A DNA stretch of 64,000 nt. Origin: CAWJAP01 sp963834365. GTDB taxonomy: Bacteria > Acidobacteriota > Vicinamibacteria > Vicinamibacterales > Vicinamibacteraceae. The position numbers were made by a program, and so were the translations under genes. Shown in pieces: positions 30,618-39,941 of this stretch. A model generated the notes under the pieces. It was not told where the DNA came from, did not search any database, and worked only from the letters and a program-made list of their open reading frames with translations. The DNA lies in the NCBI GenBank assembly GCA_963834365.1, contig CAWIBS010000033.1, forward strand, positions 1-64,000. The letters run 5' to 3'. Within the stretch, counting starts at the first letter, position 1; each line of letters starts with the position of its first letter.

Positions 30618-31331
30618 CTATGCGAATCGAGCCGCTTTCTTCATCGGCGTCTTGCGAATCTCTGCGCAGATCTCCTTGAGGATGCTGGAGAGGTCTGAGC
30701 CGGCGGGCTTGAAGCCGTCGGCGTCGATGACGAGCGGGGCGCCGAGCACCACGAGCGGGGCGCCGTGGGCCGGGCACGCGATGGCCTGCTGGATCGTCAA
30801 GCCGCCGACGGCCTGGACCGGGACATCCACCGCCGCGACGACACGATCGAGCTCGTCCATCGGGCTGAGTCCCGTGACCAGCCGCCGCTCGTCGTAGCCG
30901 ATGTGATGGATGATCACGTCCACGCCAAGCGACGCGAGCCAGCGGGCATTTTCGACCCGATCGGCGGCGGCGAGGTTGTCACCCATCACCTTCACGCCGA
31001 AATCGCGTCCGGCATCCACGACCCGGCGGACGGTCGCTTCGTGCGCCCGGCCCATCACCACGACGAAACTGGCGCCGGCCTTGGCCATCATCTCCGCCTC
31101 CAGATAGCCCCCGTCCATCGTCTTGAGATCCGCGACGATCGGATGGCTCGGGAATCGCGCGTGGAGCGCCTCGACGGCTCGAAGCCCCTCGGCCAGCAGG
31201 AGCGGCGTGCCGGCCTCGAGCCAGTCCACGCCGGCCTCGACGGCAATCTGCGCGGTGTCGAGCGCTTCGGCGAGGTTGGTCAGGTCGAGAGAGATCTGGA
31301 CGATGGGTTGTTGCAGGTTGGAAAGATTCAT
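30618..31331 (-). CDS. HUMPS-family decarboxylase/synthase (3-hexulose-6-phosphate synthase / 3-keto-L-gulonate-6-phosphate decarboxylase type)
   Basis: 237-residue orotidine-decarboxylase-superfamily TIM barrel. The key DxKxxD motif appears as VADLKTMDGGYLEAEMM near residue 67, followed by AGASFVVVMGRAHEATV and VDVIIHHIGYDER; the phosphate loop is AVGGLTIQQA. Both hexulose-phosphate synthase and ketogulonate-phosphate decarboxylase carry these. The neighbouring dehydrogenases and isomerase favour a role in breakdown of a sugar acid, but no sugar kinase or HPI partner is present to decide. Confidence 0.8.
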   Translation of the reverse strand: MNLSNLQQPIVQISLDLTNLAEALDTAQIAVEAGVDWLEAGTPLLLAEGLRAVEALHARFPSHPIVADLKTMDGGYLEAEMMAKAGASFVVVMGRAHEATVRRVVDAGRDFGVKVMGDNLAAADRVENARWLASLGVDVIIHHIGYDERRLVTGLSPMDELDRVVAAVDVPVQAVGGLTIQQAIACPAHGAPLVVLGAPLVIDADGFKPAGSDLSSILKEICAEIRKTPMKKAARFA

Positions 31332-31344
31332 GTCACTTGAGGGC

Positions 31345-31541
31345 GATGGGGGACTGGGCGACTGGGCGACTCGGCGCTGGGGGACTCGGCGCGGCAGAGC
31401 TCACAGCCGGCAAGCAAATGACCAGCGCCGTCCGTGGTGCACGCTGTTGACGCGCCAACCCCCAGTCGCCCAGCCGCCAGCCGCCCAGCCGCCCGAGTCG
31501 CCGAGTCGCCGAGTCGCCGAGTCGCCGAGTCTATCAGTCCG
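31345..31541. repeat. 8-bp tandem repeat arrays in opposite senses
   Basis: The first half repeats GGCGACTG/GGCGACTC; the second half repeats GAGTCGCC and CCCAGCCG. The two halves are roughly complementary, so the gap could fold back on itself. It lies between the HUMPS gene and the stop of the membrane spermidine-synthase-like gene. Confidence 0.75.
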
Positions 31542-33548
31542 TCAGCGCTTTTGTGTCAGAAGCGCAGCCAGATACGCGGCGGCCACCACCAGCAGCAGGA
31601 ACTGGAACCCGGTGACGAGCGAGAGGTACTCCGCCACGCCGCCGACCATGGCGCCGAGCAGGTTGGCGCCGTAGGCCGCCGGCACATCGCGTCGTCCGCT
31701 TGAGGCTCGACCCGAACAGCAGCCCGGCGCAGAAGATCGGGCTGAACATCAGCGCGCGTAGACGATCGACTCGGCGACGAGGCTGCCGAACGCGAGCCGT
31801 CCGATCGGGCAGCAGATAGCTCGCGCGCAGCAGCGCGAGCAGCACCACCCCGACGCAGCCAGGGACGCACGATCTCCATCCGGCTCACCATCCACGTCGC
31901 CGCCATCGCCATCGTCAGCACCGACGGCAATCGTCAGCGACGCCACGACCCACGTCGAGCCCCAGAAGAGCGCGAACTGCGTGATCGACTTCGTCTCGAG
32001 GAGCATGAAGCCGACGCCGAGGAAGAAGAAGTGCCACGAGAAGCGGCTCGGCGACGCGGCCCAGCGCGCCGCGCACCGCGACGACCGAGACCAGCGAGGA
32101 CGAGCGCCAGCGCCCACAGGTAGTGCCGCGGCACGTGCGGTCCGCGCATGTAGAGGAACGGCCAGTCGTCGGTCGCCGGGCACGACCGGCGGCGTCGCGC
32201 GCGAGCGGCACGCCGGGCTCACGACGTCGGGATGGTTGTAGGCCGCGACGCGATCGGGCACGGCGGGCCAGGTCGCGCACGCGCTGCAGGCCCGGGCCCG
32301 ACCATCAGCACGCCCGAGGTAGGCGTGCTCCTGGTGGACGTGGACGCGCGGCTCGGTCCCGAAGGCCGCGCGCCGCGGTGTTGGCCAGCCGATCGACCAG
32401 CCAGCGCTCGCGGAAGTAGTTGTAGATGACCAGCACGCCGTTCGGCTTCAGCCGCTCGCGCACCGCGCGGAACGACTCCTCGGTGAACATGTAGCTCTCG
32501 AGCCGCACCGACGTGAAGCTCGATTGCAGCGTCAGCGAGTCGATCAGCGCGAACACGACGAGGTCGTACTTCTTCTCCGTCGTCCGCAGGAAGTGCCGGG
32601 CGTCGTCGGTGACGACGTTGACGCGGGGATCGGCGTAGGGCTGATCGGGATGGAGCTGGCGGCCGAGCCGGACGATGACCGGGTCGATCTCGACCGCGTC
32701 GATGCGCTTCGAGCCGTGCAGCAGCGACGCCGCGACGTCGGTGCCCGATCCCGCGCCGAGGATCAGCACATCCTCGAAGCGCGTCGCCGAAGACGGTGTA
32801 CGGCCACTGGTAGAAGTATTCCTTCTGCGCGGACCGGCGCCATCGACTGGTGAAAGATGTTGTTCACCTCCACGACCGTTTCCTGGCCCTGCCGGATGGT
32901 CGGTGATCTTGTAGTACGGCGACCAGATCGTCCCCCCGACAGCAGGTGCACGCACGACGAGCGGCGGCGCCCAGGGCGCCGGCAAATCCCAGCCGGACCC
33001 AGAGCGGGACCCGCTCCAGCAGGACGAGCGCCACGAGAAAGGCGACGCCGAACCACACCACCGGCGGCAGCTCGAGCCACGACATCAGCGCGAATGCGCC
33101 GACGCCTGCCAGGCTGCCGGCCAGGTTGATGCCGTAGCCCGGGAGCGCCGGCATGCCCTCGAGCGCGCGGCCCGAGCGTCTGGGCCAGGGTCGCGAACAG
33201 CACGGCGACGACGATGAAGAGGAGCGGGAGGAGCAGCGTGCTCTCGACCAGGATCACGTGCTCGGTCGTGCCGCTCGAGAAGTAGATGCTGGTGGTCGCG
33301 GCCACGCCCACTTCGAGCCGGAAGTAGTAGACCGCGGCAATGACCAGCGCCTGGAGCGGCGCAAACCACGCAAACAGCGTCCGCCGACGCGTCAGCAGGC
33401 AGCCGACGCCGATGCCGAGGAACGCCGCCAGCAGGATGAAATTCGAGAAATACGCGAGGAGCCGCACGTAGGCGGGCATCCATCGAATGAGCGCAACCTG
33501 GAGGAAGAGGACGAGGAAGGATATGAGGAAGAGCCGCAGCGACCGCAT
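31542..33548 (-). CDS. Polytopic membrane protein with spermidine-synthase-like domain (multiple frameshifts)
   Basis: Start ATG 33548 (MRSLRLFLISFLVLFLQVAL). The N-terminal half has about seven hydrophobic segments (for example LLLPLLFIVVAVLFATLAQT, INLAGSLAGVGAFALMS). A Rossmann domain with VLILGAGSGTDVAASL, IDAVEIDPVIVRLG, VVTDDARHFLR and YDLVVFALID matches spermidine synthase-like aminopropyl/methyltransferase folds. A further membrane part (FFFLGVGFMLLETKSITQF) ends TQKR at 31542. Frame changes occur near 33,175, 32,930, 32,875, 32,790, 32,380 and more between 31,680 and 32,280. Fused membrane/spermidine-synthase proteins are widespread but of unproven function. Confidence 0.75.
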
Positions 33549-33603
33549 AAACCGCCGTATTCTATCAGCGGTGCGGCGGCTGCCCGGATTCAGGAGTTCA
33601 TCG

Positions 33604-34938
33604 ATGCGTCGTGCGTGTGTCCCTGCCCTCGTCTTCGCCTGCCTGCCCGCCCTGGGTTTCGCCCCCGATCCGCCCCGGCTCGAGGCCGCAGGCGCCCGAC
33701 GATCTCGAACGGCGGGCACGCGCCATCCACGAGCGGGTGATCACGCTGGACACCCACGCCGACATCGAGCTCGCGCGACTTCACCGCCGCGCGCAACTAC
33801 ACGCAGCGCCTCGACACCCAGGTGGACCTGCCCAAGATGGCCGAGGGTGGCCTCGATGCCGTGTTCTTCATCGTCTACGTGGGCCAGACCTTCGAGGAAC
33901 GCGAAGCCGACGCGTTCAGGGCGGACGGCTACGAACGGGCCTATCAGGCGGCGAACGCCAAGTTCGAGGCAATTCACCGGCTGACGAAGGAGATGGCGCC
34001 CGGCCGCATCGAGCTGGCGCTCACGGCCGCCGACGTGCGGCGGATCGCCGCAGCCGGCAGGAAGGTGGCGCTGATCGGCGTCGAGAACGGCTATCCGCTC
34101 GGCGACAACCTCGCCCGCGTCAAGGAGTTCTACGATCGCGGCGCCCGATACCTGTCGTTGGCGCACAACGGTCACAACCAGCTCTCTGACTCGAATACGG
34201 GCGAACGCGACGGCGGCTACAAATGGAACGGCCTGTCGCCGCTCGGCCGCAAGGTCGTCGCCGAGCTCAACCGGCTGGGCATCATGGTGGACGTCTCCCA
34301 CCCCTCGAAGGCGTCGATGATGCAGGCGATCGACATCTCCAAGGCACCGATCATCGCCTCGCACTCGTCGGTGCGCGCGCTCGCCGATCATCCCCGCAAC
34401 CTGGACGATGAGCAGCTCATGGCGATCAAGAAGAACGGGGGCGTGGTCCAACTGGTCGCGCTCTCGGACTATCTGAGGGTTCCGAAACCCGATTCGCCTG
34501 AGCGGGCGGCGGCGATCACCGCGCTGCGAAAGCAGCTCGGTCTCCCCGAGCCTCCCGCGGGGGCGAGGCGTGGCGGCGGGTCCGATGTCGGGCAGTTCAC
34601 CGAAGCCCAGCGCACGGCGTACCGACGCCGGGATGGCCGAGGTTGGCAAGCGGTTCCCGGGCGATCCGCCGGCGACGGTGCAGCAGTTCGTCGATCACAT
34701 CGACTACGTCGTGAAGACGATCGGCATCGATCACGCCGGCATCGCGTCGGACTTCGACGGCGGCGGCGGGATCACGGGCTGGAACGACGCGTCGGAGACC
34801 TTCAACGTCACGAAGGAGCTGGTCCGGCGCGGCTACACAGAGGAGCAGATTGCCAAGATCTGGAGCGGCAACCTGCTCCGCGTGATGGCACGCGTCGAGG
34901 AGGTGGCGAAGCGCCTCCAGAAGGCCGGGAGCGACTAG
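33604..34938 (+). CDS. Membrane dipeptidase (peptidase M19), frameshifted
   Basis: Exported zinc dipeptidase. Signal peptide MRRACVPALVFACLPALGFA. Metal site pieces in order: ITLDTHADIELARL (HxD), ALIGVENGYPLGDN (bridging Glu), MVDVSHPSKASMM and IIASHSSVRALADH (His), and the C-terminal ASDFDGGGGITGW. Frame changes near 33,690, 33,780 and 34,620 are likely sequencing errors; the total of about 440 residues fits the family. It hydrolyses dipeptides, often with a D-residue or dehydro side chain. Convergent with the deoxyhypusine-synthase-like gene. Confidence 0.85.
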
Positions 34939-34945
34939 CGCCGCG

Positions 34946-35923
34946 TCACCAGCCGAGGACCTTGGCGAAGATCAGCGGGGCGACGATGGTGGCGTCCGAC
35001 TCGATGATGAACTTCGGCGTGTCGATGCCCAGCTTGCCCCAGGTAATCTTCTCGTTCGGCACGGCGCCCGAGTAGGAGCCGTAGCTGGTCGTCGAGTCGC
35101 TGATCTGGCAGAAATAGCCCCAGAGGGGCACCGTGTCGAGCCCGAGATCCTGGTGCAGCATCGGCACCACGCAGATCGGGAAATCCCCGGCGATCCCGCC
35201 GCCAATCTGGAAGAACCCGATCGAGCTGACGGCGCTGACGTCCTGGTACCAGCGCGCCAGCTCCATCATGTATTCGATCCCCGTCCGGACGGTGTGGACG
35301 TTCTTCACGTCCCCGGACAGGCAGTGGCTCGCGTACATGTTGCCGAGCGTCGCGTCCTCCCACCCGGGGACGAACATCGGCAGGTCGCGCTCCATGGCGG
35401 CGACGAGCCAGCTGTCCCTGGGATCGATCTCGTACGAGTCCTTCAGCGTGCACCTCTCGAGGACACGGTAGAGGAACTGGTGCGGGAAGTAGCGCTCGCC
35501 CGCCCGGTCGGCTGACCGCCATTCCTCGAGCACCGCGGTCTCGATGCGGCGCATCGCCTCGTGCTCCGGGATACAGGTGTCGGTCACCCGATTGAGATGC
35601 TTGTCGAGCAACGCCTGCTCGTCGGCCGGCGTCAGGTGGCGGTAGTTCGGCAGCCGGACGTAATGGGAGTGCGCGACGAGGTTGAAGACGTCCTCCTCGA
35701 GGTTGGCGCCGGTGCAGCAGATGCCGTGGATCTTGCCCTGCCGGATCATCTCCGCCAGCGAGACGCCGAGCTCCGCCGTGCTCATCGCCCCGGCGAGCGT
35801 CACGAACATCACGCCGCCGCGATCGAGATGGGCGACCCAGGCGTCGGCCGCCTCTCGCACCGTGGCGGCGTTGAAGTGCCGGTAGTGACGATCGACGAAC
35901 TGCGAGATGGGCCCTGCCGTCAT
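34946..35923 (-). CDS. Deoxyhypusine synthase-like protein
   Basis: 325 residues, intact. The family uses NAD and spermidine or putrescine to transfer an aminobutyl group. Visible signatures: VMFVTLAGAMSTAELGVS, ICCTGANLEEDVFNL, SSIGFFQIGGGIAGDFPI, YGSYSGAVPNEKITWGKLG. The last carries the lysine equivalent to the catalytic lysine of deoxyhypusine synthase. Bacteria lack eIF5A, and many bacterial homologues act instead as homospermidine synthases. Agmatine-to-putrescine genes 11 kb away give a plausible substrate supply. Which polyamine reaction applies is not decidable from sequence alone. Confidence 0.85.
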   Translation of the reverse strand: MTAGPISQFVDRHYRHFNAATVREAADAWVAHLDRGGVMFVTLAGAMSTAELGVSLAEMIRQGKIHGICCTGANLEEDVFNLVAHSHYVRLPNYRHLTPADEQALLDKHLNRVTDTCIPEHEAMRRIETAVLEEWRSADRAGERYFPHQFLYRVLERCTLKDSYEIDPRDSWLVAAMERDLPMFVPGWEDATLGNMYASHCLSGDVKNVHTVRTGIEYMMELARWYQDVSAVSSIGFFQIGGGIAGDFPICVVPMLHQDLGLDTVPLWGYFCQISDSTTSYGSYSGAVPNEKITWGKLGIDTPKFIIESDATIVAPLIFAKVLGW

Positions 35924-35947
35924 GGCGACATATTACAGGCTGAAACA

Positions 35948-35991
35948 GGGGACGGGAGCCTCCGCAGAGACCAAGGAAGGCTCCCGTCCCC
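35948..35991. repeat. Perfect 14-bp inverted repeat in a divergent promoter region
   Basis: The left arm GGGGACGGGAGCCT (35948-35961) and its exact complement (35978-35991) flank a 16-bp loop. It lies between the divergent deoxyhypusine-synthase-like and MFS genes. It may be an operator or another REP-type element; it could form a strong hairpin in either transcript. Confidence 0.75.
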
Positions 35992-36019
35992 GATCGCAGT
36001 GGTTTACGATACGCGCTGC

Positions 36020-37363
36020 GTGCCCGAGACGCCTCCCGACGTCGCGCCGGTTGCCGACGAGCCCCTTGCCGGCGTCGCAGCGCCCATCGACGCGCCGCCC
36101 GCGGCAGACCCCACCGCTTCGGTACCTGCGCCGGCCGACGAGGGCGCGCCTCGCCGCGGGTTCAACAGACTGGCCTCGGCCCTCGCCTCGCGCAACTTCC
36201 GGCTCCTCTGGATGGCCAACGTGCTGTCCACGTCGGGCACGTGGATGCAGAAGGTCGCGCAGAACTGGCTGGTACTGACCGTCGGCGGCTCGCCGTTCTA
36301 CCTCGGCCTCGACGCCTTCCTCGGCGAGCTGCCGATCCTGCTGCTGACGCTGGTCGGCGGGGTCATTGCCGACCGGCACGACCGGCGCCGGCTGCTCGTC
36401 ATGTCGCAGTGCGTGCAGCTGACGACCGCGTTCACGCTCGCGGCGCTCGTCTACTTCGACCTGATCCGCATCTGGCACGTCCTCGCGCTGTCGTTCACGA
36501 CCGGCATCGCCCAGGCCTTCGGGGGCCCCGCCTATCAATCGCTCATGCCATCGCTCGTCCCGCGGCGCGATCTGCCCAATGCCGTGGCGCTCAACTCGAT
36601 CCAGTTCAACCTCTCCCGCATTCTCGGCCCCGTCGTCGCCGGCCTGACGCTGGCCACCGTCGGCATGGCGGCCTGCTTCGCCCTGAACGGCCTCTCCTTC
36701 TTCATCGTCATCGCGGCACTGCTGCGGCTCGATCTGCAGAAGGCGGCCGCCGGCCAGCGGCGATCGCTGCTCGACGAGATGCACACCGGTCTGGCGTTCG
36801 TCAGGGCACGCCCGGCGGTCATGGAGCTCACCCTCCTGGGGTTCCTGACGACGTTCCTGGCCCTGCCGCTGCAGACGCTGCTGCCGGTGATGGCGCGCGA
36901 GGTGTTCGCGCAGGGCGTCGAGGGCTACAGCAGCTTGATGGTCTGCTCGGGCGTCGGCGCCGTCATCGGCGCCCTCGTGGTGGCGTGGCTTGGACGCTAT
37001 CCGCACATGGGACGGACGGCGCTGATCGTCCAGGGGGTCTTCGCCGTGCTGGTGGTCCTGTTCGCCGGCTCGCGCTGGCTCGCGGCGAGCTATGCCCTGC
37101 TCCTCCTGGCCAGCATGGCGCTCATCATCCTGACCTCGACCGCGGTGTCGCTGGCGCAGCTCGCTGCTCCCGACGAGATGCGAGGCCGGGTGATGAGCAT
37201 TTTCATGGTCGCGTTCCGCGGCGGGATGCCGCTCGGCAGCCTTGCGTTCGGCAGCCTCGCCAGCGCGACGTCGGCGCCGACCGCGCTGACGATCGCGGGC
37301 GTGCTCCTGGGGGTCGTGTCGATCTGGTTTCTGACGAAGGGACGGGGCGTCCGGAGTCTCTGA
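36020..37363 (+). CDS. MFS transporter (EntS/MFS_3 type exporter)
   Basis: 447 residues. A GTG start at 36020 begins an N-terminal proline/alanine-rich cytoplasmic tail of about 50 residues, then NFRLLWMANVLSTSGTWMQK, which opens the first of twelve predicted membrane helices. The conserved loop 2-3 motif GVIADRHDRRRLLV and the central break agree with the EntS-like branch, which often exports siderophores or drugs. Substrate unknown. Divergent from the deoxyhypusine-synthase-like gene. Confidence 0.85.
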   Translation: MPETPPDVAPVADEPLAGVAAPIDAPPAADPTASVPAPADEGAPRRGFNRLASALASRNFRLLWMANVLSTSGTWMQKVAQNWLVLTVGGSPFYLGLDAFLGELPILLLTLVGGVIADRHDRRRLLVMSQCVQLTTAFTLAALVYFDLIRIWHVLALSFTTGIAQAFGGPAYQSLMPSLVPRRDLPNAVALNSIQFNLSRILGPVVAGLTLATVGMAACFALNGLSFFIVIAALLRLDLQKAAAGQRRSLLDEMHTGLAFVRARPAVMELTLLGFLTTFLALPLQTLLPVMAREVFAQGVEGYSSLMVCSGVGAVIGALVVAWLGRYPHMGRTALIVQGVFAVLVVLFAGSRWLAASYALLLLASMALIILTSTAVSLAQLAAPDEMRGRVMSIFMVAFRGGMPLGSLAFGSLASATSAPTALTIAGVLLGVVSIWFLTKGRGVRSL

Positions 37364-37375
37364 GCTGTCCGGGCG

Positions 37376-37837
37376 CTACGCCCGCCGGAGGTCGCTCGCG
37401 TCGCCGATGCGGCCGGCGGCCGCCGGACGCGTCTCGGCGAACAGCCCGCCGAGCAGCAAGGGGTAACATGCCGCGCCCATCATCCCCAGCCAGAGGATCG
37501 TGGCCGCGGCCCCCTCGCCGAACCCGCCCAACAGCGATGCCAACCCGAGCGATCCCAGGACGCCTCCCGCATTGAGGGCGTCGGCCACCCACGCGCGGTT
37601 CCCCGGCGGCGGCTCGTCGGCGACGCGTGCACGGACGCGAGCCACGAACGCAGGCGACGGCGCCGCGCTGGACAGCCGGGCCCGCAACGCCGCATCGAGC
37701 TCGGTCTCGCGCGCGAGCTGAGTCGCGCAGGCCGCGCAGCCTGAGACGTGCGCGGCCAACTCGGCCTCCTCGTCGCCACTGGCGAGGCCGTCGAGCCTCC
37801 GTTCGATCAGGACCTGCGCGTCGGCGCAGCTGGTCAT
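37376..37837 (-). CDS. Anti-sigma factor with zinc-finger (zf-HC2) domain
   Basis: 153 residues. The N-terminal zinc-binding anti-sigma domain shows HVSGCAACATQ (HxxxCxxC) at about residues 29-39. A membrane part of about two helices follows (VLGSLGLASLLGGFG, ATILWLGMMGAACYPLLLGG). The start overlaps the stop of the sigma factor gene by 4 bp (ATGA), the standard arrangement for a sigma/anti-sigma pair, so it probably holds that sigma factor at the membrane. Confidence 0.87.
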   Translation of the reverse strand: MTSCADAQVLIERRLDGLASGDEEAELAAHVSGCAACATQLARETELDAALRARLSSAAPSPAFVARVRARVADEPPPGNRAWVADALNAGGVLGSLGLASLLGGFGEGAAATILWLGMMGAACYPLLLGGLFAETRPAAAGRIGDASDLRRA

Positions 37838-38377
37838 GGCTGGCCTTTCATCTGCAGCGCCAACCGCTTCCGGGCACGGTGGAGATGACTGCGAACTGTG
37901 TTCACCGGCATGTCCAGCATGGCGGCCACCTGCTCGTAGGACCGATCCTCCAGGTAGAACAGTCGCACGATCCGGCGCTGCGGCTCGGGCAACGTGTCTA
38001 CCAGCGTCTCACAGTCATGCTGCAGATCCGAGCGCTCGGCTGACGCGTCCGATGCCGCCGGCTCCGGCACGTCACCGAGCGGCGTGGTCGGCCGGAGCCC
38101 GCGCCGGCGCAACTCGCTCAGGCAGGCGTTCCGCGCGATGACGTAGAGCCAGGTCGAGAACGAGGCCCGCCCGTCATATCAGCGGCAAGGCGCGCCACAG
38201 TCGGACGAACGCCTCCTGCGCGAGGTCCTCGGCGTCGGCCGGGCTGCGCACGAAGCTCAGGGCCAGGCGGTACACCTTGCCGCGGTACCGCGACAGGAGC
38301 AGCTCGAACACGCGCTCATAGCGCCCCTCGCTGTGGAGCCGCCACACCTCGGCGTCCGGTGACGGCTCGACCTGCAC
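37834..38377 (-). CDS. RNA polymerase ECF sigma factor (RpoE-like), one frameshift
   Basis: Region 2: VYRLALSFVRSPADAEDLAQ, EAFVRLWRAL. Region 4: TLPEPQRRIVRLFYLEDRSY, EQVAAMLDMPVNTVRSHLHR. A base error near 38,175 interrupts the frame between SFSTWLYVIARNACLSELRR and the region 2 end. The GTG at 38377 is a reasonable start (VQVEPSPDAEVW); an ATG at 38467 would add an unconserved leader. Coupled by a 4-bp overlap to the downstream anti-sigma factor and divergent from a small membrane protein. Confidence 0.85.
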
Positions 38378-38482
38378 GCTCGTATTGATACCGGCAAACC
38401 GCCCGTAAAGTTGCAGCGCATCCGATGAAGCGGACCCGCAACCCGGGGGCGTGGCGGCACGTATCAAGCACGGAGGCTACAC

Positions 38483-38854
38483 GTGGAGAATCTTGCGTTC
38501 CCCCTGCTCGTCGCGGTCGTGCTCGCGTTCGTCGGCTATCGCCAGTGGCTGCGGCAGCAGCAGCGGGTGCTCGTGCACAAGGAGCGCCTGGCGGCGCTCG
38601 ACAAGGGCGTCGATCTGCCGCCATGGCCCGAGGCGCCACGGCCGGCGCTGGGCCTCGACGGGCTGCTCCTGCTCTCGGGTCTCATCTGGCTGGCGCTGGG
38701 CATCGGCGGCATGATCGCCGCGTTCGCGATCGTGCCGCAGTTGACGATCCCCGACGCGCCACCCCGCTCGATCGGGCTCGTCGGCATTCCGGCGGCGCTC
38801 GTGGGCGTCGCGCATCTCATCGTCTATCTTGTGCACGGCCGCGGGGACCGATGA
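38483..38854 (+). CDS. Small membrane protein of unknown function
   Basis: 123 residues, GTG start at 38483 with GGAGG 8 bp upstream. The N-terminal helix (LAFPLLVAVVLAFVGYRQWL) is followed by a coiled basic segment QRVLVHKERLAALDKGVDLP, then two helices (LLLLSGLIWLALGIGGMIAA, VGIPAALVGVAHLIVYLVH). The layout resembles the DUF6249-type proteins often found beside ECF sigma/anti-sigma genes. Divergent from the sigma factor here, so it may belong to its regulon. Confidence 0.7.
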   Translation: MENLAFPLLVAVVLAFVGYRQWLRQQQRVLVHKERLAALDKGVDLPPWPEAPRPALGLDGLLLLSGLIWLALGIGGMIAAFAIVPQLTIPDAPPRSIGLVGIPAALVGVAHLIVYLVHGRGDR

Positions 38855-38929
38855 CCGCGATCGCCTGAGCGACAACCACGGCCGGGCGACCGCTCGCTGG
38901 GGTTTTCGTCCTTCAGCGCACAAATGCAC

Positions 38930-39697
38930 CTATTTGCGCCAGTCGAACCCGACGGCGTCGAGAAACGCCCTGGCCACGACCATGTTGCCGGTCGCGTTGA
39001 GGTGGACGCGATCCCAGTTGATCGTGGCCGGGTAGACGACCTTGAGGAGGGCGTCGAAGGCTGCCTGCGTCTCGACCAGCACGATGCCCGGCGTCTGGGA
39101 CGCCACCTTGCGCACGACCTCGCCGTACCGATCCATGGTCGCGCGCATGGGATCCTGACGGTTGGGCTCGAGATAGAAGGGCGTGAACAGGACGAGCCCC
39201 TTGACCACGGGGCGGGTCGCCGCCACGAGCTCGACCAGATTGGCCTCGTACTCGTCAATGAGGACGTGACGCTCGGTCTGGCGCGGCAGGTCGAACTGGC
39301 GCCAGACGTCATTGGCGCCAATCATGAGCGAGACCCAGTCGGGACGGTGGTCGAGCACATCGGCCTGCCACCGCTCCTTCAGGTCGCGCGTCGTGTTGCC
39401 GCTGGTGCCGAGGTTCAGCACCCGGATGAACCGTTCCGGATAGACCGCGCCCAGCAGCGCGTCCACGAGCATCACATAGCCGCGGCCGACGCCGTCGCCC
39501 CTGTCTCCCTCGCCGACCGGTCTCGCACGACCGGCGTCGGTGATCGAATCGCCAATCATGAGCAGCTTCTGTCGGGTTTCGATCAGGAAGTCCCGGCTGG
39601 CAGCGGTCGAGCGGGCCTGGGGCGGCATGGCGGCGGCTGCCGGCCCGGTCACCGCCAGCCCCGCCAGTGCGCCGACAGCATGACGTCGGGTGATCAT
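38930..39697 (-). CDS. SGNH/GDSL-type esterase, Tat signal
   Basis: 255 residues. A twin-arginine leader MITRRHAVGALAGLAVTGPA precedes an SGNH hydrolase: block I KLLMIGDSITDAG (Ser), block II LNLGTSGNTTRD (Gly), block III SLMIGANDVWRQ (Asn), and block V NWDRVHLNATGN (Asp/His). It probably removes acyl or acetyl groups from carbohydrates outside the cytoplasm. No partner genes point to a specific polymer. Confidence 0.87.
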   Translation of the reverse strand: MITRRHAVGALAGLAVTGPAAAAMPPQARSTAASRDFLIETRQKLLMIGDSITDAGRARPVGEGDRGDGVGRGYVMLVDALLGAVYPERFIRVLNLGTSGNTTRDLKERWQADVLDHRPDWVSLMIGANDVWRQFDLPRQTERHVLIDEYEANLVELVAATRPVVKGLVLFTPFYLEPNRQDPMRATMDRYGEVVRKVASQTPGIVLVETQAAFDALLKVVYPATINWDRVHLNATGNMVVARAFLDAVGFDWRK

Positions 39698-39941
39698 GGC
39701 CGCCGATTGTAGCGACGATGCAATCCAATGTCGCGCGCTAAAGTTTTCACGCGGACGACCCGAAGCGTGATCGAGTTGGTTTTGTTGCGGGGACGGGCGT
39801 TTCGGTGATGGAGGCTCTCGTCATCACTCGCTCCATTCCCGGTTGACCGTTCGCGGTGAACCGCTATCGTTCACGAGTTTGCCTGCATGGGGCCCGCCCT
39901 GTGTGATCGTCCGCATCACATTCCAGAGGATAGACACCGCA

